A DNA stretch of 7,259 nucleotides, taken from Nocardioidaceae bacterium (GTDB lineage Bacteria; Actinomycetota; Actinomycetes; Propionibacteriales; Nocardioidaceae). Positions 1-5,812 of the stretch are shown in pieces. The stretch is from the NCBI GenBank assembly GCA_013698435.1, contig JACCVA010000375.1:1-7259 (forward strand), in the 5' to 3' direction. A program made the translations under genes and the position numbers. The notes under the pieces were generated by a model that saw nothing but the letters and a program-made list of their open reading frames with translations, had not been told where the DNA came from and did no database searches. Each line of letters begins with the position of its first letter. Positions within the stretch are counted from its first letter, which is position 1.

Positions 1-559
1 TCGTCGGCTCGTCCAGCAGCAACGTCTCGGCTTGGCTGAAGAGGATGCGTGAGAGCTCGATCCGACGCCGTTGGCCACCCGACAACGTCTGCAGCGGCTG
101 GCCGAGCACTCGGTCGGGCAGGCCAAGGCTGGCGGCGATCTGGGCTGCCTCGGACTCCGCCGCGAACCCTCCGGCGGCATGTAGTTCCGCGTCCGCGTGG
201 GTGTAGCGGCGCATCGCCTTCTCGGCGAGGCCGGTGTCGCTGCTTCCCATCTGCTGTTCGGCGTGCCGCAACCGGCGTACGACGTCGTCGAGACCACGTG
301 CCGACAGGATCCGGTCACGCGCGAGGACGCTCAGGTCGCCGGTACGCGGGTCCTGCGGAAGGTACCCCACCGAACCCACCCGGGTGACCTTGCCGCTGAA
401 CGGCTCCGTCTCCGCCGCCAGCACCCGGGTCATCGTCGTCTTGCCGGCACCGTTGCGCCCGACAAGACCGACCTTGTCACCCGGTCCGATCCGGAAGGAC
501 GCCTCGTCCACCAGGATCTGAGCGCCCGCGCGAATGTGCAGCTGATGGGCGGTGATCAT
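1..559 (-). CDS. ABC-F family ATPase, N-terminal part (runs off left edge)
   Basis: Read on the minus strand from the ATG at 559, an uninterrupted frame of 186 codons reaches the window edge. It begins MITAHQLHIRAGAQILVDEA, a typical ABC-F opening. The first nucleotide-binding domain shows Walker A GRNGAGKTT (residues 34-42), the signature LSGGQRRRIELS and a Walker B ending LLLDEPT at the edge. No membrane segments are seen. Family knowledge: ABC-F proteins carry two ATPase domains in one chain and act on the ribosome (translation factors or antibiotic-resistance proteins) rather than as transporters. The second domain and the linker lie outside the window, so resistance and housekeeping roles cannot be separated. 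No purine-rich Shine-Dalgarno sequence precedes the ATG; the bases just upstream are pyrimidine-rich, so the start rests on the protein pattern. It is divergent from the metallopeptidase gene. From memory, Mycobacterium tuberculosis also has an ABC-F gene (Rv1473) near its SUF operon. Confidence 0.93.
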   Translation of the reverse strand, partial: MITAHQLHIRAGAQILVDEASFRIGPGDKVGLVGRNGAGKTTMTRVLAAETEPFSGKVTRVGSVGYLPQDPRTGDLSVLARDRILSARGLDDVVRRLRHAEQQMGSSDTGLAEKAMRRYTHADAELHAAGGFAAESEAAQIAASLGLPDRVLGQPLQTLSGGQRRRIELSRILFSQAETLLLDEPT

Positions 560-630
560 GGGGAGGACACGCGGTGCCTTTCGGGAGACGGCGTACGCCG
601 AGAGCGAACGGGCCAGGGCCGCACGTCGAG

Positions 631-656
631 ATGCCCGGCACGTACATGCCGGGCAT
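631..656. promoter_or_regulatory. Perfect inverted repeat in the divergent intergenic region (possible operator or leader hairpin)
   Basis: Two perfect 10-bp arms, ATGCCCGGCA and TGCCGGGCAT, flank a 6-base centre CGTACA. The site lies 75 bases upstream of the ABC-F start (minus strand) and about 30 bases upstream of the putative -10 box of the metallopeptidase gene. No gene ends here on either strand, so it is unlikely to be a terminator. It could be an operator for a dimeric regulator, or, if transcribed leftward, a hairpin in the ABC-F mRNA leader. The symmetry is seen directly; the role is inferred. Confidence 0.5.
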
Positions 657-687
657 GATCGGTCGCGCCTGTGGAGGACGTATCTCC

Positions 688-693
688 TAGGCT
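688..693 (+). promoter_or_regulatory. Putative -10 box of the metallopeptidase gene
   Basis: TAGGCT matches the TAnnnT form common in actinobacterial housekeeping promoters and lies 64 bases upstream of the ATG at 758. I see no good -35 hexamer at the normal spacing, so this is only a candidate. Confidence 0.35.
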
Positions 694-742
694 ACAGGCG
701 CAGAGCCGGTCGCCCGACCAGCCGCGACCGTACGGAAGCCTC

Positions 743-749
743 GGAAGGA
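743..749 (+). promoter_or_regulatory. Ribosome binding site that fixes the metallopeptidase start
   Basis: GGAAGGA lies 8 bases before the ATG at 758. It supports that start over an in-frame ATG at 671, whose extra 29 residues do not resemble the family. Confidence 0.75.
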
Positions 750-757
750 CGAGCACC

Positions 758-1711
758 ATGAAGTTCAACCCCAAGGCCCGGCTCGACCGCAGCCAGATGC
801 GCAAGCGCGGTCGTGGCAGCAGTGGAGGCGGTGGCTTCCCGATGCCAGGCGGCGCGGGAGGTTCCGGGGGCGGCCTCCCCCTCCCGATGGGTGGCGGCGT
901 CGTCGGCGTCATCGTGCTGATCGTCATCCTGCTGGCTGCCACCAAGTGCGGCGCCAACCTGCCCGGTGGTGGCACCGACACGGGGAGCCAGGACACCGGC
1001 TCGACCGACGCCGCCGGTGAGACCACGTGCCAGTCGGGGGCGGATGCCAACGACCGACAGGAGTGCGCCCTGCTCGCGACTGTCAACTCCGTCCAGGACT
1101 ACTGGAGCCGCGCGCTTCCGGAACAGGCCCAGGTCGAGTACGAGCAGGCCCAGTGGCAGGACTTCTCCGGCACCCTGAGCACCGGCTGCGGGCAGGCGTC
1201 TTCGGCGACCGGTCCCTTCTACTGCCCGGTCGACAAGGGTGTCTACCTCGACCAGAGCTTCTTCGACGACATGCTGGAGGGTCAGCTGGGCGCCAAGGGC
1301 GGCGACTTCGCCGAGGCCTATGTCGTTGCTCACGAGTACGGCCACCACGTCCAAGACCTGCTCGGCACCTTGTCGAAGTACCAGAGCCGCGAGACCGGGC
1401 CCACCAGCCCGTCGGTGCGGATCGAGCTGCAGGCGGACTGCTATGCCGGGTTGTGGGCGCAGGCCGCCACTTCGACGAAGGACAGCAACGGCGAGGTCTT
1501 CATCCTGGAGATCACCGAGACCGACATCAGCGAGGCCATCGACGCGGCAACCGCCGTCGGCGACGACAAGATCCAGGAGCAGTCGTCGGGCCGCGTCAAC
1601 CCCGAGCAGTGGACCCACGGGTCGGCCGAGGAGCGGGTCCGGTGGTTCACGACCGGCTTGGAGTCGGGGCAGCTGGAGGACTGCGACACGTTCTCCACCA
1701 ACGAGCTCTGA
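758..1711 (+). CDS. Neutral zinc metallopeptidase, YpfJ-type, membrane-anchored
   Basis: 317 residues. The cytoplasmic N-terminus is basic (KARLDRSQMRKRGRG), followed by a Gly/Pro-rich stretch (about 21-49) and one hydrophobic segment (about 48-62, VVGVIVLIVILLAA). A Gly/Thr/Ser-rich linker (about 69-90) leads to the catalytic domain. The domain carries the zinc-binding HEYGH at 192-196 (in VVAHEYGHHVQDLLG) and a downstream IELQADCYAG in which E223 is the likely third ligand. This pattern matches the putative neutral zinc metallopeptidase family of E. coli YpfJ (Pfam Zn_peptidase). Family substrates are unknown to me. Topology suggests a single-pass protein with the protease domain outside the membrane. 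Cysteines at 91, 103, 144, 156, 228 and 309 could form disulfides there. The gene stands alone, divergent from the ABC-F gene and convergent with the acVLRF1 gene, ending 22 bases from that gene's stop. The start is supported by the ribosome binding site at 743-749. Confidence 0.92.
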   Translation: MKFNPKARLDRSQMRKRGRGSSGGGGFPMPGGAGGSGGGLPLPMGGGVVGVIVLIVILLAATKCGANLPGGGTDTGSQDTGSTDAAGETTCQSGADANDRQECALLATVNSVQDYWSRALPEQAQVEYEQAQWQDFSGTLSTGCGQASSATGPFYCPVDKGVYLDQSFFDDMLEGQLGAKGGDFAEAYVVAHEYGHHVQDLLGTLSKYQSRETGPTSPSVRIELQADCYAGLWAQAATSTKDSNGEVFILEITETDISEAIDAATAVGDDKIQEQSSGRVNPEQWTHGSAEERVRWFTTGLESGQLEDCDTFSTNEL

Positions 1712-1722
1712 GCGCTCGGCGT

Positions 1723-1747
1723 ACGCCGACCGATCAGCGGTCGGCGT
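1723..1747. terminator. Bidirectional hairpin terminator between convergent genes
   Basis: Perfect 10-bp arms ACGCCGACCG (1723-1732) and CGGTCGGCGT (1738-1747) enclose a 5-base loop. It sits between the metallopeptidase stop (1709-1711) and the acVLRF1 gene, whose TGA stop (minus strand, 1736-1734) falls inside the loop. No T-tract follows on either strand, as is usual for GC-rich actinobacteria. The position between convergent genes makes a shared terminator the simplest reading. Confidence 0.65.
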
Positions 1748-2426
1748 CCGGGTCCCGAAGGTGCACGGTGACCGACCGCGCCGCGAGCACGGCCTTGGCA
1801 AGCACGTCGCGGTTCGGGTCGGCAAAGCCTCCGAGCCACCGCTGAGGACGCGCTGCCAACGGCCGCAGCCGAGGTTGTTCGAGCACCGCCCCGAGAGCCT
1901 GCCGATCTCCTCCCGTTCCGACCATGGCGAGCCCGGCGGCGTGCGGGAGCAACAGCCGAGCGGCGTGCTCGGCCGCGGCGTCGAAGGCGGCTTTCGCCTG
2001 GTTGTCGCGACGGTTGGCGAAGCGGTGCTGTGACCAGCCGCCGGCCTTCGTCTTCCCCTGCACGTGCCGGCGTCCGATCTTGGAGTCCACCGTCTCGGCG
2101 CCGGTCACCCGCGCCACCGCGAACCCGCCGCGGCGAACCAGGATGATGCCGAGCCGCCAGGGCCGGGCCAGATGAGCGAAGACGTCCTCCAGGCTCGTCA
2201 GCCCCGCGCTGTCGAAAGGGAGGGTGATCGTGACCCGCGAACCGTCGGGACCGGTCGCCTCGACGGTGCCGTTGCGCACCATCCAGGCGGTCTGCGGGTG
2301 GCGGGCGTCGTAGCGCTCGACCCACCCGGCCAGGCGCTCCCACGCCACCTCGACCGAGCGCTGCGTGCCCCCGGTGGTGTCAGGCAGCGGGAGACCTGCG
2401 GTAGCCCGGCAGCAGCTCGTCGACAC
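1734..2426 (-). CDS. acVLRF1-type peptidyl-tRNA hydrolase / release factor (5' end uncertain)
   Basis: From the GTG at 2426 the frame gives 230 residues. The hallmark is KTKAGGWSQHRFANRRDNQ at about 125-143, which resembles the Gly-Ser-Gln catalytic loop of Vms1/eRF1-like release factors as found in actinobacterial VLRF1 proteins; Q133 would be the key glutamine. Family knowledge: Vms1-type proteins cleave peptidyl-tRNA on stalled large ribosomal subunits. The family-like sequence starts near residue 20 (GGTQRSVEVAWERLAGW). The GTG has no Shine-Dalgarno sequence. By contrast, an ATG at 2439 has AAGGGA 8 bases upstream and reads MTDVRVDELLPGYRRSPAA before a stop at 2382-2380, one frame away. 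The native N-terminus is therefore probably that peptide joined to this frame by a single-base shift near 2389-2391. It is the last minus-strand gene after sufT and has its own candidate promoter. Confidence 0.8.
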   Translation of the reverse strand: MSTSCCRATAGLPLPDTTGGTQRSVEVAWERLAGWVERYDARHPQTAWMVRNGTVEATGPDGSRVTITLPFDSAGLTSLEDVFAHLARPWRLGIILVRRGGFAVARVTGAETVDSKIGRRHVQGKTKAGGWSQHRFANRRDNQAKAAFDAAAEHAARLLLPHAAGLAMVGTGGDRQALGAVLEQPRLRPLAARPQRWLGGFADPNRDVLAKAVLAARSVTVHLRDPDADR

Positions 2427-2439
2427 GTACGTCGGTCAT
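2380..2439 (-). other. Short out-of-frame leader ORF with a good ribosome binding site (likely displaced N-terminus of acVLRF1)
   Basis: ATG at 2439 reads MTDVRVDELLPGYRRSPAA and stops at TGA (2382-2380). The downstream acVLRF1 frame is offset by one base. Removing one C from the CCC at 2391-2389 (minus strand) would give GYRRSPLPDTTGGTQRSVEV, a smooth join. It is either a real or sequencing-derived frameshift, or less likely a 19-residue leader peptide overlapping the gene. Confidence 0.5.
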
Positions 2440-2447
2440 GATCACAT

Positions 2448-2453
2448 TCCCTT
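2448..2453 (-). promoter_or_regulatory. Ribosome binding site pointing to the ATG at 2439
   Basis: Minus-strand AAGGGA with an 8-base spacer to the ATG at 2439. This decides the start question for acVLRF1: the best translation signal belongs to the other frame, not to the GTG at 2426. Confidence 0.6.
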
Positions 2454-2485
2454 GTAAGCGGAGGGATCCAAGCGTTGGCGGGAGC

Positions 2486-2491
2486 AGTCTA
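2486..2491 (-). promoter_or_regulatory. Putative -10 box of the acVLRF1 gene
   Basis: Minus-strand TAGACT, a typical actinobacterial -10 sequence, 46 bases upstream of the ATG at 2439. No clear -35 hexamer is visible. It suggests that acVLRF1 can be transcribed separately from the SUF operon. Confidence 0.35.
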
Positions 2492-2551
2492 TTCACACTC
2501 CACGTCACCGAAGGCTCGGTCATCGAAACCACAGCGGAGCGGCGGCTGACG

Positions 2552-2914
2552 TCAGACGTTGAAGCCGAGGGCGCGCAGCATCTCGCGTCCCTCGTCGGTG
2601 ATCTTGTCCGGACCCCACGGTGGCATCCAGACCCAGTTGATCTTGAAGTCGTTGACGAGACCCTCGAGTGCTGTGCGTGTCTGGTCCTCGATGACGTCCG
2701 TCAGCGGGCACGCGGCCGACGTCAACGTCATGTCGATGGTGGCCACGGTGGCCTCGTCGAGGCTCACCCCGTAGATGAGGCCGAGGTCGACGACGTTGAT
2801 GCCGAGCTCAGGGTCGACGACGTCCTTGAGCGCCTCGATCACGTCGTCGTTCGACACCGAGGACGAATCGGGGGTCAGGTCGACCTCGGGCAGGTCGGTC
2901 GTGTCATGAGTCAT
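2552..2914 (-). CDS. sufT: SufT, DUF59/MIP18-like iron-sulfur assembly factor
   Basis: 120 residues. After an acidic N-terminal tail of about 22 residues the DUF59 (MIP18-like) domain shows DVVDPELGINVVDLGLIYGV (31-50), the conserved cysteine C69 in TSAACPLTD, and the C-terminal MPPWGPDKITDEGREMLRAL (97-116). Family knowledge: SufT-type proteins help iron-sulfur cluster maturation or delivery, and the last gene of mycobacterial SUF operons (Rv1466) is of this type. The ATG at 2914 overlaps the end of sufU by 11 bases and is preceded by a strong ribosome binding site, which implies coupled translation. It is the last gene of the SUF operon; I see no convincing terminator in the 112-137 bases before acVLRF1, so read-through is possible. 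Confidence 0.93.
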   Translation of the reverse strand: MTHDTTDLPEVDLTPDSSSVSNDDVIEALKDVVDPELGINVVDLGLIYGVSLDEATVATIDMTLTSAACPLTDVIEDQTRTALEGLVNDFKINWVWMPPWGPDKITDEGREMLRALGFNV

Positions 2915-3362
2915 GTCTTACCTCCGATTCGGAGACGGCCTTCGCCGTCGCGTCCTTCCAGGCCATCCACCCGAGCAGCGCGCACTTGATCCGCGCCGGG
3001 AACTTGGCAACGCCAGCGAAGGCGATGCCGTCCTCGAGCACGTCCTCGTCGGGTTCCACCTTGCCACGGCTTTGCATCAGCTCCATGAAGGAGTCGTGTA
3101 TCTCCATCGCGTCGTCGACCTTCTTGCCGATCACGAGGTCGGTGAGCACCGAGGTCGACGCCTGCGAGATCGAGCAGCCTTCGGCGGCGTACGACACGTC
3201 CTCGACGACGCCGTCAGCGACGTGCACCCGGAGGGTGACCTCGTCACCGCATGTCGGGTTGACGTGGTGCACCTCAGCCTCGTACGGCTCGCGCAGTCCG
3301 GCGTGGTGGGGGGCTCGGTAGTGGTCGAGGATGATCTCCTGGTAGAGGCTCTGGAGGTCCAT
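2904..3362 (-). CDS. sufU: SufU, zinc-dependent sulfur acceptor / scaffold-like protein
   Basis: 152 residues of the IscU/NifU N-terminal fold. The metal and sulfur-relay residues are present: C38 and D40 in NPTCGDE, C63 in EGCSIS, and C127 in RIKCALLGW. The extra segment between the second and third cysteine (around 91-112, SFMELMQSRG...) is the insertion that separates SufU from IscU. Family knowledge: SufU binds zinc and accepts persulfide sulfur from SufS, handing it to the SufBCD complex. The gene lies 31 bases after sufS and overlaps sufT. A GAGGAG sequence about 11 bases before the ATG can serve as ribosome binding site. Confidence 0.95.
   Translation of the reverse strand: MDLQSLYQEIILDHYRAPHHAGLREPYEAEVHHVNPTCGDEVTLRVHVADGVVEDVSYAAEGCSISQASTSVLTDLVIGKKVDDAMEIHDSFMELMQSRGKVEPDEDVLEDGIAFAGVAKFPARIKCALLGWMAWKDATAKAVSESEVRHDS
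2920..2925 (-). promoter_or_regulatory. Ribosome binding site of sufT
   Basis: Minus-strand GGAGGT, a near-perfect Shine-Dalgarno sequence 5 bases before the ATG at 2914 and lying inside sufU. It favours this ATG over the one at 2907. Confidence 0.75.
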
Positions 3363-3393
3363 CAGCCGCTGCTCTCCTCGGGAGTCGTCGAGG

Positions 3394-4671
3394 TCATGAC
3401 CGGACCTTGAAGAAACGCTTCGTCTGCTCGATTCCTTCCACCAGCGCGTCGATCTCTAGCGGCGTCGTGTAGAGGTAGAAGGACGCCCGCGTCGACGACT
3501 GCACGCCGAAACGTGCGTGCGCCGGCTTGGCGCAGTGGTGACCGGCGCGGACGGCGACACCCAGCGAGTCCAGCACCTGACTGACGTCGTGGGGGTGCAC
3601 GCCGTCGATCTCGAAGCTGACCGCTCCGCCGCGGTCGACCGCTTCGGTGGGACCGAGGATCGTCAACCCGTCCACCTCACGCAGCCGGTCGAGCGCGTAC
3701 GCCGTGATCGCATGCTCGTGCTGAGCGACTCGGTCCATCCCGATCGCGGACAGGTAGTCGACCGCCGCAGCCAATCCGATCGCTTCCACGATCGGCGGGG
3801 TGCCCGCCTCGAACTTCGCGGGCAGTGGCGCCCACGTCGATCCCTGCATCGTGACGGTCTCGATCATCGAGCCGCCACCGAGGAAGGGCGGTAACGCGTC
3901 GAGGATCTCGGTGCGCCCCCACAGCACCCCGATGCCGGTCGGACCCACCATCTTGTGCCCGGTGAAAGCGATGAGATCCGCGCCGAGTGCTGCGACGTCG
4001 ACAGGCAGCTGCGGCACGGCTTGGGAGGCGTCCACGACGACGAGCGCCCCCACCTCGTGGGCGCGGCGGATGATGGTCTCGAGCGGGTTGACGGTGCCCA
4101 GCATGTTGGACACCCAGACCAGCGACACGACCTTTGTGCGCTCGTTGATGAGCTCGTCGATGTGTGACATGTCGAGTCGGCCCTCGTCGGTGAGCCCGAA
4201 CCACCGCAGCGACGCACCGGTGCGCTCGGTCAGCAGCTGCCAGGGCACGATGTTGGAGTGGTGCTCCATCTCGCTGATGACGACCTCATCACCCGCGCCG
4301 ACGGAGTACTGTCCCTGTGCCCAGCACAGCGTGTTCGCGACCAGGTTGAGCGCCTCGGTCGAGTTCTTCGTGAAGATCACCTCCGAGGAGTCGGGGGCGT
4401 TGATGAAGGCGGCGATCTTGACGCGGGCGACTTCGTACGCCTGGGTCGCCGCGTCACCGAGCTGGTGCACGGCTCGGCCTACGTTGGAGTTGGCCTGTTC
4501 GTAGTGGGCAGTCATCGCGTCGATGACCTGACGGGGCTTCTGTGACGTGTTGGCACTGTCGAGATAGACGAGCGGCCGGTCACCGTCGAGGCGCCGAGCC
4601 AGGATCGGGAAGTCGCCCCGGATCCGGTCGGTGTCGAGCAGACCGCTGGGGGCCGTGCTCTGCATCGTCAT
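3394..4671 (-). CDS. sufS: SufS cysteine desulfurase
   Basis: 425 residues, a normal length for a group II cysteine desulfurase. It removes sulfur from L-cysteine, giving alanine and an enzyme persulfide. Visible hallmarks are YLDSANTSQKP (36-46), EMEHHSN (134-140) with the histidine that stacks on the cofactor, DASQAVPQ (214-221), the PLP lysine K240 in FTGHKMVGPTG, and the catalytic cysteine C380 in VRAGHHCAKP, followed by TRASFYLYT (394-402). Those motifs mark the SufS rather than the IscS/NifS subgroup. The start ATG at 4671 has GGAG 8 bases upstream; a second in-frame ATG at 4665 would shorten it by two residues. It lies 39 bases after sufC and 31 before sufU, so all three should share one transcript. 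Confidence 0.96.
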   Translation of the reverse strand: MTMQSTAPSGLLDTDRIRGDFPILARRLDGDRPLVYLDSANTSQKPRQVIDAMTAHYEQANSNVGRAVHQLGDAATQAYEVARVKIAAFINAPDSSEVIFTKNSTEALNLVANTLCWAQGQYSVGAGDEVVISEMEHHSNIVPWQLLTERTGASLRWFGLTDEGRLDMSHIDELINERTKVVSLVWVSNMLGTVNPLETIIRRAHEVGALVVVDASQAVPQLPVDVAALGADLIAFTGHKMVGPTGIGVLWGRTEILDALPPFLGGGSMIETVTMQGSTWAPLPAKFEAGTPPIVEAIGLAAAVDYLSAIGMDRVAQHEHAITAYALDRLREVDGLTILGPTEAVDRGGAVSFEIDGVHPHDVSQVLDSLGVAVRAGHHCAKPAHARFGVQSSTRASFYLYTTPLEIDALVEGIEQTKRFFKVRS

Positions 4672-4710
4672 TCGTTGAGCTCCGTTCCTCGCCTCGGTGG
4701 TGAGCGCCGC

Positions 4711-5469
4711 TCAGACGCTCGCCCGGGTGTACTTGTCATAGCCTTCGGCCTCCAGCTGCTCGGCAAGCTCGGAGCCACCCTCCTCGGCAATGCGGCCGGC
4801 AACGAAGACGTGCACGAAGTCGGGCTGGATGTAGCGCAGGATCCGCGTGTAGTGGGTGATCAGCAAGACACCGCGGTCGCCTTGGGCACGGAAGCGGTTG
4901 ACGCCTTCCGAGACGACGCGCAGTGCGTCGATGTCGAGGCCGGAGTCGGTCTCGTCGAGGATGGCGAACTTGGGGTTGAGCAGCTCGAGCTGGACGATCT
5001 CGTGGCGCTTCTTCTCACCGCCGGAGAAGCCCTCGTTCACGTTGCGCTGGGCGAACTCGCGGTCCATCGCCACCTTGTCCATGGCGTCGTTCATGTCTTT
5101 CACCCACGTCCGCAGCTTGGGCGCCTCTCCGTCGAGCGCCGTCTTCGCGGTACGCAAGAAGTTGGACACCGAGACGCCTGGCACCTCGACCGGGTACTGC
5201 ATGGCGAGGAAGAGCCCCGCCCGCGCCCGCTCGTCGACGGTCATGCCCAAGACGTCGACACCGTCGAGCGTCACCGAGCCGTCGGTGATCGTGTACTTCG
5301 GGTGACCGGCGATGGAGTAGGCAAGGGTGGACTTGCCGGACCCGTTGGGGCCCATGATGGCGTGTGTCTGACCCGACTTGACCGTCAGGTCGACTCCCTT
5401 GAGGATCGCCTTCTGACCGTCCTCGGTGTCGACCGCGACGTGCAGGTTCTTGATGTCCAGGGTGGCCAT
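4711..5469 (-). CDS. sufC: SufC, ATPase of the SufBCD iron-sulfur scaffold complex
   Basis: 252 residues, the usual SufC length. It is a soluble ABC-type ATPase with Walker A GPNGSGKS (40-47), Q-loop LAMQYP with Q91, signature FSGGEKKRHEI (148-158), Walker B AILDETDSGLD (169-179) and the switch histidine H206 in LLITHYTRIL. The FSGGEKKR signature and the DETDSGLD stretch are specific to SufC among ABC ATPases. Family knowledge: SufC dimerises on SufB-SufD and drives conformational change during cluster assembly. The ATG at 5469 (MATLDIKNLHV) is chosen because the longer upstream frame overlaps the Rieske gene; it lies 4 bases after the Rieske stop with GGAG about 10 bases upstream. Confidence 0.97.
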   Translation of the reverse strand: MATLDIKNLHVAVDTEDGQKAILKGVDLTVKSGQTHAIMGPNGSGKSTLAYSIAGHPKYTITDGSVTLDGVDVLGMTVDERARAGLFLAMQYPVEVPGVSVSNFLRTAKTALDGEAPKLRTWVKDMNDAMDKVAMDREFAQRNVNEGFSGGEKKRHEIVQLELLNPKFAILDETDSGLDIDALRVVSEGVNRFRAQGDRGVLLITHYTRILRYIQPDFVHVFVAGRIAEEGGSELAEQLEAEGYDKYTRASV

Positions 5470-5473
5470 GCGT

Positions 5474-5812
5474 TCAAAGCTCCGTCTCGTTGATGGGGTG
5501 TGCGACGTCGACGACGACTGCGTCGCCCTCGACCTTGCACGGGTAGACCGGCACCGGCTCGTACGCCGGCAGCCCGGTGGGTTTTCCGCTGCGCAGGTCG
5601 AACCGCGACCCGTGCAGCCAGCATTCGATCTCACAGGCCTCGGTATCGACGTCGCCCTCGCTCAGCGCGATGGCGGCGTGTGAGCAGACGTCGTGGATGG
5701 CGAAGACCTCGTCGTCGGTGCGCACGATCGCGACCTCGGTGCCGGCGACGTCGACGGCCAGCACACCGCCGGCAGGCACCGCATCGAGCGCGCAGGCATG
5801 CTCGAACGTCAT
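5474..5812 (-). CDS. Rieske 2Fe-2S ferredoxin embedded in the SUF operon
   Basis: 112 residues with the two Rieske motifs, C43-S-H45 in DVCSHAAIAL and C64-W-L-H67 in IECWLHGSRFDL, which bind a 2Fe-2S cluster. The length and the final PVYPCKVEGDAVVVDV strand match the small soluble ferredoxins of non-heme oxygenases. No membrane segment or fused domain is present. The start overlaps the sufD stop by 4 bases (ATGA) without a strong Shine-Dalgarno sequence, so translation is probably coupled to sufD; sufC begins 4 bases after its stop. A Rieske gene at this place is common in actinobacterial SUF operons. It may supply electrons for cluster assembly or be a client of the system; the sequence does not decide. 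Confidence 0.93.
   Translation of the reverse strand: MTFEHACALDAVPAGGVLAVDVAGTEVAIVRTDDEVFAIHDVCSHAAIALSEGDVDTEACEIECWLHGSRFDLRSGKPTGLPAYEPVPVYPCKVEGDAVVVDVAHPINETEL

Noticed and set aside
589..1728. Palindrome CGGCGTACGCCG at 589-600 and again at 1717-1728, flanking the metallopeptidase gene
   Set aside because: GTACGCC/GGCGTAC-type words recur many times in the coding regions of this window, so two copies are probably sequence bias; the second also overlaps the terminator stem.
692..1825. 377-codon minus-strand open frame opposite the metallopeptidase gene
   Set aside because: It is an antisense shadow; the plus strand has HEYGH, a membrane segment and a good ribosome binding site.
2507..2520. 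Small hairpin (ACCGA/TCGGT, 4-base loop) after sufT as operon terminator
   Set aside because: Only 5 base pairs with no T-tract; too weak to call.
2546..2555. Palindrome CTGACGTCAG overlapping the sufT stop codon
   Set aside because: With no loop it cannot form a terminator hairpin, and its position over the coding end makes chance the simpler reading.
4675..5493. 272-codon plus-strand open frame opposite sufC
   Set aside because: No family motif; its length follows from the codon bias of sufC on the other strand.
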